Part shown: piece after piece, positions 1 to 5,558 of the stretch
How positions within the stretch are numbered: position 1 is the stretch's first letter
Layout: every line of letters begins with the position of its first letter
Source: Thermodesulfovibrionales bacterium
Lineage (GTDB): Bacteria; Nitrospirota; Thermodesulfovibrionia; Thermodesulfovibrionales; SM23-35
DNA length: 8,680 bases
Reading direction: 5' to 3'
Assembly (NCBI GenBank): GCA_020053565.1
Contig: JAGVMY010000178.1
Location: forward strand, 1-8,680
The notes under the pieces: generated by a model
The model's input: only the letters and a program-made list of their open reading frames with translations
Databases searched by the model: none
Told to the model about the DNA's origin: nothing
Translations under genes and position numbers: made by a program

Positions 1-167
1 GGAAGCCGAATATCTAATAAGGCTAAATTAGGGGAATTATTTTGGACTGCCTTAAGCGCTTCCTTTCCATCCTCTACAGCAAGCACATCATAGCCTTCAT
101 CCTTTAAGATACTTGAAAGGTTAAAACGTAGGTCCTTATCATCATCTACAACCAGAATTCTTTCCAC
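1..167 (-). CDS. Response regulator receiver domain, N-terminal part (runs off window)
   Basis: The minus strand opens with GTG and reads 55 codons to the window edge. The product is the first half of a CheY-like receiver domain: an acidic pair and third Asp at residues 8-10 (VVDDD) and the phospho-acceptor in a LLDIRLP motif close to the edge. Such a domain takes phosphate from a histidine kinase, presumably the PAS kinase upstream in the same operon. GTG was chosen because a purine-rich GAGGTGGGAG lies about 9 nt before it and because it follows the upstream gene's TAA with a single base between, which implies translational coupling. The DIRLP motif is common in NtrC-type sigma54 activators, but the output domain is outside the window, so the protein could equally be a stand-alone receiver or another regulator class. 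Confidence 0.85.
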   Translation of the reverse strand, partial: MERILVVDDDKDLRFNLSSILKDEGYDVLAVEDGKEALKAVQNNSPNLALLDIRL

Positions 168-168
168 T

Positions 169-795
169 TTAACGCACTCCCACCTCACAAAGTTCTCTTA
201 TAATACTTAATATAGCCTCTTCACTAAAAGGTTTGTCTATAAAAACATAAGCCCCCAATCTCCTTGCCTCGTCTCTAACTTCTTCAGTGCCATAGGCAGA
301 GATTATATTTACTGTTGTGCTTGGATTTATCTTTTTAATAGAAGATAAAAGCCTCAATCCATCACCATCAGGTAATTTTAAATCTAAAAATACCAGATCA
401 GGTGAGCGTCTATTTAAACTATTTATTGCTTCCCTATTGGTATTGGCGCACTCTACATTATAGCCATGAGAGCTTAAGGTATCACCTAAAAGCTGGCACA
501 AATCCTTTTCATCGTCTATGATTAAAATATTCTTTATCTGGGTTTTTTCAGGTAAGGCCTTTCTTACCAGTTTTCTTTCTTCGATCTTTTTTAATTTGCC
601 TATCTCATATTGCCTAAAATAGGGTATAAGCTCTCCAAGTTCTTCAGGTCTGCGCCAACCCGAAAAACCACTGCGCCAGACAACTATCTCGCTAGGCTTT
701 ATCTTACCAGTGGAAATCCAAGACTTTAAGCGGATGTCTACCACTTGCCGATAAATATCTGCACCTCTTTTAATATCCCATTTTATCTCTGCCAT
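169..795 (-). CDS. GYF_2-like module fused to a response regulator receiver domain
   Basis: This 208-residue cytoplasmic protein has two parts. Residues about 4-60 contain a segment reading GKIKPSEIVVWRSGFSGW, which matches the pattern of GYF_2 (DUF4339) modules, where a glycine-rich turn, VW and a second GW recur; these are thought to bind peptides or partner proteins. Residues about 88-205 form a complete receiver domain: acidic pair D94-D95, phospho-acceptor D138 (FLDLKLP), the switch position S166 (IISAYG) and K188 (DKPF). There is no DNA-binding or enzymatic output domain, so phosphorylation probably controls a protein contact. ATG is preceded by GGAGG with a 6-nt spacer. It lies 18 nt after the PAS kinase gene and one base before the next receiver gene, so all three are one operon. 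Leucine is coded by TTA in 12 of 22 cases. Confidence 0.88.
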   Translation of the reverse strand: MAEIKWDIKRGADIYRQVVDIRLKSWISTGKIKPSEIVVWRSGFSGWRRPEELGELIPYFRQYEIGKLKKIEERKLVRKALPEKTQIKNILIIDDEKDLCQLLGDTLSSHGYNVECANTNREAINSLNRRSPDLVFLDLKLPDGDGLRLLSSIKKINPSTTVNIISAYGTEEVRDEARRLGAYVFIDKPFSEEAILSIIRELCEVGVR

Positions 796-813
796 ACAAT
801 TCCTCCGGGCATT

Positions 814-1917
814 TTACTCTCTCTCTGTGTGTGTCGTCCTCTGTTCAATGGGCAAAGAAATAGTAAAGAGGGAACCTTTTTCGAATTTACTGTCTACCTC
901 AATAGTCCCACCATGGCTAACAATAATTCCGTAGCATATCGTCAATCCTAAACCCACGCCTTGAGTCTTGGTGCTAAAGAAGGGGTCAAATATATTGATA
1001 ATATCTTCTTCGGGGATGCCTTTGCCGGTATCACGAATCTTTGCCAGGAAAAAATTTCCATCTAATTCTGTGTTAATAGTTAAGTCGCCGCCACGTGGCA
1101 TAGCCTCAATAGCGTTGCTAATTAAGTTCAAAAAGGCACGTTCTATCTGTTCTTTATCAATTTTTAATACAGGTAATTTAGAGTCAAAGTTTTTAATTAC
1201 TTTTATTCTTTGTAAGTCAATCTTGGTTTTATAGGACTCCAAGACTTCATTTACGACCTTGTGGATATCATAAGGCTGGAGGTTAAGTTTAGCTGGCCGG
1301 GCGCAGTTTAATAGTTCCGTAATTAGATAGTTAATCCTTTTTATATTTCTCTCAACAATTTCAATATGTTTAAAACCCTCTTGGTTTATCTTGTTACCTT
1401 TTTTGAGTTGTTGGATGGACATAGAAACATTGGTCAGAGGATTTCTTATCTCATGGGCAATACTGGCAGCAATCCGGCCAGTATAGGCAAGTTTCTCAGA
1501 ACGCACCAAATCATCTTTACTTGCTTGTAGCTCTTTATAAGAAGTTGTGAGTTCTTCCTGAGATTGAGTAAGTTCGCTAATCAAATCTTTAATCTTACTT
1601 ATACTCCTCCCCATAAAGATGATATCATCCGGATAGAAAATTCTGGTTGTGATATTAACGCTTACGGGGATTTCCTTACCTTCCTTGTCCAGATATATCA
1701 GTTCCTGCTCCGCTAAAGGAAGTTTATCCTTCAAGCCGGCCGTGGAGAAGTTTTTACAAATTTTTTCAAAAGGTAACGTGATTATTTCTTCTGTTTTTTT
1801 ATAACCTAAAAGTTTAAGGGTTGCCTTATTTACTTCTCTTGCCTTACCCTCTTTATCTACTACAATTACACTATCTATTATACTATCAAGAAAATCTTTT
1901 TCATGATCAGTGCCCAT
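814..1917 (-). CDS. Soluble PAS-domain sensor histidine kinase (NtrB-like)
   Basis: A 367-residue kinase with no signal peptide or membrane segment, so it senses a cytoplasmic cue. An N-terminal PAS domain (about 6-110, with DSVIVVDKEGK and LGYKKTEE) is followed by a coiled-coil-like linker (about 110-142), a HisKA dimerisation domain with phospho-acceptor H155 in AHEIRNPLTNV, and an HATPase domain. Its N box is N264-N268 (NLISNAIEAM), the G1 box is D296-G300 (DTGKG), the F box starts at F310 (FDPFFSTK) and the G2 box is GVGLGL (320-325). All residues needed for autophosphorylation are present. It probably phosphorylates the two receivers that follow in the operon. The start has GGAGG about 9 nt upstream, and the short HTH gene ends 34 nt before it. 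The ligand of the PAS domain cannot be told. Confidence 0.93.
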   Translation of the reverse strand: MGTDHEKDFLDSIIDSVIVVDKEGKAREVNKATLKLLGYKKTEEIITLPFEKICKNFSTAGLKDKLPLAEQELIYLDKEGKEIPVSVNITTRIFYPDDIIFMGRSISKIKDLISELTQSQEELTTSYKELQASKDDLVRSEKLAYTGRIAASIAHEIRNPLTNVSMSIQQLKKGNKINQEGFKHIEIVERNIKRINYLITELLNCARPAKLNLQPYDIHKVVNEVLESYKTKIDLQRIKVIKNFDSKLPVLKIDKEQIERAFLNLISNAIEAMPRGGDLTINTELDGNFFLAKIRDTGKGIPEEDIINIFDPFFSTKTQGVGLGLTICYGIIVSHGGTIEVDSKFEKGSLFTISLPIEQRTTHTERE

Positions 1918-1951
1918 ATTGCTTTACCTCCCTAAAAAAAACCAGATATCA

Positions 1952-2113
1952 TTAATTGATACCTATTTTCTCCAATGAACTGACCGAAGGGGATACGAGC
2001 GCTCTTTCTACCTGTGAGAGAAAGCTCGCAGTCAATCCTGTCTTTTTTGACAGTTCTTTCAATGTAAGCTTCTGGCGCAGCCGCAAGTCATTTATTCTCT
2101 GTCCTATCTTCAT
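1952..2113 (-). CDS. Very short XRE-family helix-turn-helix protein (53 aa), possibly truncated
   Basis: The minus strand encodes 53 residues that are almost entirely one XRE/Cro-type helix-turn-helix: it starts MKIGQRINDLRLRQKLTL, continues through ELSKKTGLTASFLSQVERA (recognition helix about 28-38) and ends at SPSVSSLEKIGIN. In XRE-cupin regulators this same pattern goes on through a fifth helix (LEKIAKALG-type) and a ligand-binding domain; here a TAA falls inside that helix. The other frames at this point do not restore a matching continuation, so I see no simple frameshift. ATG has GAGGT 6 nt upstream and lies under a consensus promoter, so expression is likely. It heads the kinase-receiver operon. 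It may be a minimal DNA-binding regulator of its own operon, or the relic of a longer one with an incomplete fold. Confidence 0.8.
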   Translation of the reverse strand: MKIGQRINDLRLRQKLTLKELSKKTGLTASFLSQVERALVSPSVSSLEKIGIN

Positions 2114-2152
2114 TTGCTTACCTCACCCCCGATACGAGGTTATATAGCTCAA

Positions 2153-2180
2153 ATTATATCAGCTTCCTGAATTTTGTCAA
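2153..2180 (-). promoter_or_regulatory. Consensus sigma70 promoter of the XRE-kinase-receiver operon
   Basis: Read on the minus strand: TTGACA (2175-2180), a 16-nt spacer and TATAAT (2153-2158), both hexamers perfect, with TG one base before the -10 (extended -10). Transcription would start near 2146, about 33 nt upstream of the HTH start codon. It is the best promoter match I found in the window. Confidence 0.82.
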
Positions 2181-2187
2181 GTCAGGA
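2165..2187. promoter_or_regulatory. Candidate operator: dyad spanning the -35 element
   Basis: TCCTGA (2165-2170) and TCAGGA (2182-2187) form a perfect 6-bp inverted repeat with 11 nt between the arms. The -35 hexamer at 2175-2180 sits inside it, so a dimeric protein bound here would block RNA polymerase. The obvious candidate is the HTH protein encoded directly downstream, but that is inference; a 6-bp dyad can also arise by chance. Confidence 0.4.
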
Positions 2188-2195
2188 TTTTGCCC

Positions 2196-2323
2196 ACCCC
2201 GTTAGACCTCCTTAAAATCCGTAACTACATCCCTTTGTTGCAAAAACATCAACCCTATTTTAATGTAACTACAGGGTACACTTCTAAACAATCTCAACTT
2301 AAAAATTAGTGGTCTAATGGGGT
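2196..2323. mobile_element. 128-bp segment with 13-bp terminal inverted repeats (MITE or transposon relic)
   Basis: The left end ACCCCGTTAGACC (2196-2208) and the right end GGTCTAATGGGGT (2311-2323) are inverted repeats with 12 of 13 bases paired. Inside, GTAACTACA occurs twice in direct orientation (2221-2229 and 2265-2273), which could be subterminal transposase-binding sites. No coding sequence of any length is recognisable within it, and I see no clear target-site duplication, so it may be an old or decayed insertion. It sits between two minus-strand signalling genes, just upstream of the promoter at 2153-2180, at the point where leucine codon use changes. The core CCCCGTTAGA also forms the hairpin at 7102-7136. 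Confidence 0.42.
2221..2273 (+). repeat. Direct repeat GTAACTACA, two copies
   Basis: Identical 9-mers at 2221-2229 and 2265-2273, 44 bp apart start to start, both inside the inverted-repeat-bounded segment. Possible subterminal binding sites of a transposase; no protein in the window is known to recognise them. Confidence 0.45.
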
Positions 2324-2338
2324 CCATCTTCTGAAACC

Positions 2339-3445
2339 CTATCCTTTATACGCGGGAAGTCTCACTGTTACCTCTGTGCCATAATCCAACTTACTTTCTA
2401 TATGAATCTTCCCTTTATGAAGCTCGATAATCTGTAGGGCTAAAGAAAGCCCCAATCCTGTGCCGTTTTTCTTTGTGGTAAAGAAGGGGTAGAATATCCT
2501 GCCTTGATTATCCTCTGAAATCCCGCTGCCTGAATCAATAAAACTTATTACAATCTCTCTGGCATTATAGTCGTAATAGGTGGTGATAGCAAGTCTTCCA
2601 CCTTTTGGCATTGCATCCAGGGCATTGAGTATAAGATTTAGAAACGCCTCTTCGAGAAGTCTTTCATCCAGAGAAATTTCGGGTAGTCTTCTTGAAGATC
2701 TCTTGATAAGAAGCACCTTCTGCTTTGAACATTTCGCCTTAACAAGATCACATAGATTATTAATAACCTTATCAATAGAGCCTCTCTTAAAGAGGGCCTT
2801 ATGTGGTTTTGCAAGATTTAGTAAGTCTTTGATAACCCTGTTTACCTTTTCAGTGTTCTTTATTATAATTTTAAGATATGTTCTTAGCCGCTCGTCAGGG
2901 TCATATTTTTTGAAACATAATTGTGCTGCAGCTTTGACATTGCCAATAGGATTTCTTATCTCATGGGCTATACCGGCAGCTAATACCTCGATTTCATTTA
3001 ATTTTTCTGTTTTCTCCTTTACGGAATCTTGAAGCATACATTTGAATTCCTTCTCCAGCCGTACATACCTGTTATGCTCGATAGCCCTCTCAACCGCATG
3101 AACAAGATATTCAGGGCTGTAAGGCTTAGTTATAAAATCAAAGGCGCCTCTTCTTATTGCATCAATGGCCATGTCCAGTTCCGCATATGCAGTTATCAGG
3201 ATTACAGGTATTTCAGAGTTAAAACTATGGATTTTTTCAAGGAGCTCAATTCCTGAAACCACAGGCATCCTGATATCTGTCAATACAATATCAATCCTGT
3301 TTTTTTGTATTTTAGCCATCGCATCTGCGGCATTTCCACAAGCAACAACAGAATAGCCATGTTCATTCAGTAATGATGAAATAGATTCAAGGGTATAAGG
3401 ATCATCATCTACAATGAGAATAACCTCTCCTTTTTTCTCATTCAT
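2339..3445 (-). CDS. Histidine kinase with N-terminal receiver domain
   Basis: A 368-residue soluble kinase in which a receiver domain precedes the transmitter. The receiver (about 6-125) has D13-D15, phospho-acceptor D57 (LTDIRMP), T85 (LITAYAE) and K107 (ITKPY). After a coiled-coil-like linker, HisKA carries phospho-acceptor H161 (AHEIRNPIGNV) and the HATPase shows N274 (NLILNALDAM), D304-G308 (DSGSG), FFTTK (321-325) and GTGLGL (328-333). With the receiver at the front, an upstream kinase or the kinase's own phosphate could gate its activity, so it likely acts inside a phosphorelay rather than as a first sensor. Its H box is very like that of the PAS kinase at 814-1917. ATG has only a weak AAGG about 10 nt upstream. 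Its partner is not evident; the receivers further along the same strand are candidates. Leucine codons are mixed (5 TTA in the first 34). Confidence 0.92.
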   Translation of the reverse strand: MNEKKGEVILIVDDDPYTLESISSLLNEHGYSVVACGNAADAMAKIQKNRIDIVLTDIRMPVVSGIELLEKIHSFNSEIPVILITAYAELDMAIDAIRRGAFDFITKPYSPEYLVHAVERAIEHNRYVRLEKEFKCMLQDSVKEKTEKLNEIEVLAAGIAHEIRNPIGNVKAAAQLCFKKYDPDERLRTYLKIIIKNTEKVNRVIKDLLNLAKPHKALFKRGSIDKVINNLCDLVKAKCSKQKVLLIKRSSRRLPEISLDERLLEEAFLNLILNALDAMPKGGRLAITTYYDYNAREIVISFIDSGSGISEDNQGRIFYPFFTTKKNGTGLGLSLALQIIELHKGKIHIESKLDYGTEVTVRLPAYKG

Positions 3446-3533
3446 TTCTACAGTGCCTTTCTCACTTTCCTTATAACATCAATTCCTGTTTTTCTCAGTC
3501 TGTCTCTCAGTTGTTCACACCGCCTCTGAGTAA

Positions 3534-3563
3534 ATTATATCAGATATCACCCCCCTATTTCAC
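3534..3563 (-). promoter_or_regulatory. Extended -10 promoter upstream of the receiver-kinase gene
   Basis: On the minus strand a perfect TATAAT (3534-3539) is preceded by TG one base away, an extended -10. The -35 is poor: GTGAAA (3558-3563) with an 18-nt spacer matches 4 of 6. The start would be near 3527, leaving a leader of about 80 nt before ATG at 3445. The 12 bases CTGATATAATTT are identical to those at the promoter of the XRE operon. Confidence 0.5.
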
Positions 3564-3604
3564 TTCATGGAATTTCTCCCTTGTTGCCTCTCTCATTTCA
3601 ATGC

Positions 3605-3633
3605 TTCAAACTTTTAACATTTTGGGGTATATT
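3605..3633 (+). promoter_or_regulatory. Possible promoter abutting the small basic protein gene
   Basis: TTCAAA (3605-3610), 17-nt spacer, TATATT (3628-3633). Transcription would begin around 3640, at the ATG (3641) itself, giving a leaderless message. Hexamers match consensus 4 and 5 of 6, so chance is possible in AT-rich DNA. Confidence 0.3.
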
Positions 3634-3640
3634 TATTATA

Positions 3641-3805
3641 ATGAAAAAATCCTCAAAAAAGAAAAAGCCAAAGCCACGCCTTCCTATGGAGGCGGTGTTG
3701 AAACTCCGCAAACACACTGTAATCACTAAAAAGGACAAGAAAAGGTACGATAGAAAGCGCTTGAAGAAGGATGCAGTAGAAATCATCAGTGAAGAAAAGA
3801 ATTGA
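3641..3805 (+). CDS. Small, strongly basic protein (54 aa), function unknown
   Basis: I chose the ATG at 3641, which gives 54 residues, over an upstream in-frame ATG whose extra residues (LPLSFQCF and similar) look like translated promoter. The protein has 17 Lys and 5 Arg against 7 acidic residues, a lysine/proline-rich start (KKKKPKPRLP, 6-15) and a second basic cluster around KKDKKRYDRKR (30-40), ending acidic. There is no membrane segment. I do not assign a family; similar lysine-rich small proteins with a Tyr-Asp-Arg-Lys tract occur in environmental bacterial genomes, as far as I recall. The charge suggests nucleic acid or ribosome contact, which is inference. There is no Shine-Dalgarno site. 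It precedes scpB by 49 nt, a gap that holds scpB's own promoter. Confidence 0.62.
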   Translation: MKKSSKKKKPKPRLPMEAVLKLRKHTVITKKDKKRYDRKRLKKDAVEIISEEKN

Positions 3806-3814
3806 AGAAAAAGA

Positions 3815-3843
3815 TTGAATTTTTCGTCTTTATCTGGTATATT
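3815..3843 (+). promoter_or_regulatory. Promoter of scpB
   Basis: TTGAAT (3815-3820), 17-nt spacer, TATATT (3838-3843) with TG one base upstream (extended -10). The predicted start near 3850-3852 is only a few bases from the scpB start codons (3855 or 3858), so the message would be leaderless or nearly so. Confidence 0.5.
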
Positions 3844-3854
3844 TTGAACGTTCT

Positions 3855-4388
3855 ATGATGGAAGACAGGGAAAATAAAGCAGTACTTGAGGTTCTTCTTT
3901 TTCTCTCAGGTGAGCCAATAATGCTTTCCTCTGTAAAAGATGTGACAGAACTCCCTGAGTCTGAAATTAAAAGGCTTATGGATGAGTTGATAGCACAATA
4001 CAAAGAGCGGAATACAGGGCTACTCATTGTTGAGATCGCCAATGGCTATCAGATGGTAACAAATCCTGAGTATGCAGAATGGGTAAGAAAATTCAAAAAT
4101 ATACATATGTCAAGCAGGCTTTCACTGCCTGCACTCGAGACACTCGCTATAATCGCATACAAACAGCCTATAATCAGGGCTGAGATCGAACAACTCAGGG
4201 GTGTGAATTCTGACAGCGCTATCAGAACTCTTCTCGAAAAGAGGCTCATTAAGGTAATGGGCCGTAAAGAAGCGCCTGGCAGGCCCTTTCTTTACGGGAC
4301 AACAAAAGAATTTTTACACTATTTTGGATTAAAGGACCTGACAGAACTGCCGACCCTTAAAGACTTTGTAAGGGAAGAGGCAGCTTAA
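3855..4388 (+). CDS. scpB: Segregation and condensation protein B
   Basis: ScpB is the winged-helix kleisin partner of the SMC-ScpA condensin-like complex that compacts and segregates the chromosome. The 177-residue product is typical in length and opens with the family's early LEVLLFLSGEPI segment (11-22). The central SRLSLPALETLAIIAYKQPI (88-107) and the C-terminal GRKEAPGRPFLYGTT (136-150) followed by FGLKDLTELP (157-166) are diagnostic. Two tandem ATGs (3855 and 3858) are possible starts and I see no Shine-Dalgarno site for either; the family N-terminus fits the second equally well. scpA, its usual upstream neighbour, is absent; the small basic protein gene takes its place. The LysM-NlpC gene follows after about 15 nt and may be cotranscribed. 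Confidence 0.96.
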   Translation: MMEDRENKAVLEVLLFLSGEPIMLSSVKDVTELPESEIKRLMDELIAQYKERNTGLLIVEIANGYQMVTNPEYAEWVRKFKNIHMSSRLSLPALETLAIIAYKQPIIRAEIEQLRGVNSDSAIRTLLEKRLIKVMGRKEAPGRPFLYGTTKEFLHYFGLKDLTELPTLKDFVREEAA

Positions 4389-4393
4389 CTCTA

Positions 4394-4398
4394 AGAGG
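4394..4398 (+). promoter_or_regulatory. Ribosome binding site deciding the LysM-NlpC start
   Basis: AGAGG followed by TGAAT and then ATG at 4404. The in-frame GTG at 4398 overlaps this site and cannot use it, so ATG at 4404 is the better start. Confidence 0.7.
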
Positions 4399-4403
4399 TG
4401 AAT

Positions 4404-5492
4404 ATGAAAAGGATTTATCTTTTGTTTGCTCTTTTTACACTTATCATTTTTATCTCAGGCAATACGTATGCTGATACCCACTATACAATAAAAAAGGGTG
4501 ATAACCCCTCAAAGATAGCAAAAAGATTTAACGTAAGCGCACAAGATATCATAAGAGTAAACAATCTAAGACCCGATAATCTTAAACCAGGCACGACAAT
4601 AGTTATACCGATACCTGAGAAAAAACAAGATGTGAAAACAGCAATAAAACATTCACAACCGCTCACTACAGATGCAACTCCAAGAAAAACAACTGACGTA
4701 ACAGACAAATCCCTCTATCATACAGTAAAAAACGGTGACACCCTATCAGCCATATCAAAAAAGTATTCTCTATCAGTCAACGAACTCAAGGAAATAAATA
4801 ATCTCAAATCGGCAAAACTGAGACTCGGTCAACAACTCATCGTGAAACAAATCGGACCAAAAACCTATACAGTAAGAAAAGGTGATACAATTTATAAGAT
4901 CGCAAGAAAATTTAGCATCGATGCAGACGAATTGAAAAATATCAATGGCCTTGACACAGATTCATTAAAACCAGGTCAGAAAATCCTTCTTGAACCTGAA
5001 GGAGAACTGGATGAACTCAATGCAACATTTTCACATGTTCGCACAGACGAAGAGATAAAAAATATAGCCGAATCTAAAGAACTCGATGAAATGGGCCTGA
5101 AAGACAGGATTATTTTGTTTGCAAAAAAACTACTCAATATTCCTTACAGGTTTGGCGGAAACAGCCTCATGGGGATTGACTGTTCAGCATATGTTCAGAA
5201 AGTATATGGCCTTCTCGGAATTGACTTACCACGATCAGCACGAGAGCAGTTCCATATAGGAGAAACCATTGATAAAGATGATCTTTCAATCGGAGACCTG
5301 GTATTTTTTAGAACCTACGCATCCTTCCCTTCGCATGTGGGGATTTATCTTGGAAATGACCTGTTTATACATGCTTCGTCAAGGAATAGAAAAGTCACTA
5401 TAGACAGCCTTAATTCACCGTATTATCTAAAGAGATTTATTGGGGCAAAGAGACTCATTTCAGAAGAAACGAAAGATATACTATTAGACTGA
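4404..5492 (+). CDS. Secreted LysM3-NlpC/P60 cell-wall peptidase
   Basis: A 362-residue exported peptidoglycan hydrolase. A signal peptide (1-23: basic MKR, hydrophobic core, TYA before D24) is followed by three LysM modules at about 26-69, 105-147 and 154-196, each with the YTV-KGDT...NNL...LKPGQ pattern (the first has GDN in place of GDT), which bind glycan chains. Linkers are Thr/Lys-rich. An NlpC/P60 domain (about 233-352) carries the catalytic Cys260 (GIDCSAYVQ), His311 (SHVGIYL) and His323 (FIHASS), the residues of DL- or LD-endopeptidases that cut stem peptides. The absence of a lipobox Cys argues for a soluble or wall-attached form. It lies 15 nt downstream of scpB, linking chromosome segregation and wall turnover, possibly in division; that link is inference. 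Substrate bond cannot be told from sequence. Confidence 0.94.
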   Translation: MKRIYLLFALFTLIIFISGNTYADTHYTIKKGDNPSKIAKRFNVSAQDIIRVNNLRPDNLKPGTTIVIPIPEKKQDVKTAIKHSQPLTTDATPRKTTDVTDKSLYHTVKNGDTLSAISKKYSLSVNELKEINNLKSAKLRLGQQLIVKQIGPKTYTVRKGDTIYKIARKFSIDADELKNINGLDTDSLKPGQKILLEPEGELDELNATFSHVRTDEEIKNIAESKELDEMGLKDRIILFAKKLLNIPYRFGGNSLMGIDCSAYVQKVYGLLGIDLPRSAREQFHIGETIDKDDLSIGDLVFFRTYASFPSHVGIYLGNDLFIHASSRNRKVTIDSLNSPYYLKRFIGAKRLISEETKDILLD

Positions 5493-5558
5493 AAACAAAT
5501 CGGAAGCACCTCAATAATCCAGGATATCCCCTGTTCCTTATCCCATAGAGAAAATACT

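Noticed and set aside
1918..1951. Frameshift joining the short HTH protein to the PAS kinase
   Set aside because: The other frames give stops within about a dozen codons, and the kinase has its own GGAGG site and start.
1956..2147. Plus-strand open frame across the HTH gene
   Set aside because: It is the antisense of the XRE gene, which has family motifs, a ribosome site and a promoter on the minus strand; the plus frame has none.
2301..2318. Small hairpin (ATTAG-ACCA-CTAAT then TTTT on the minus strand) after the receiver-kinase gene as a terminator
   Set aside because: The stem is only 5 mostly A-T pairs and overlaps the inverted-repeat end, too weak to call.
2580..3032. 150-codon plus-strand open frame opposite the receiver-kinase
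   Set aside because: It runs antisense to conserved HisKA and HATPase motifs and its product is low in recognisable features; a shadow frame.
3447..3533. A minus-strand frame of about 28 codons upstream of the receiver-kinase, ending TAG two bases before its ATG, with protein-like residues (RLRKTGIDVIRKVRKAL)
   Set aside because: It has no ATG or TTG and only a late GTG, starts after an in-frame TAA and overlaps the promoter; purine-rich DNA gives such Arg/Lys strings easily.
4398..4403. GTG at 4398 as start of the LysM-NlpC protein
   Set aside because: It overlaps the AGAGG ribosome site and would add two residues before a normal signal peptide.
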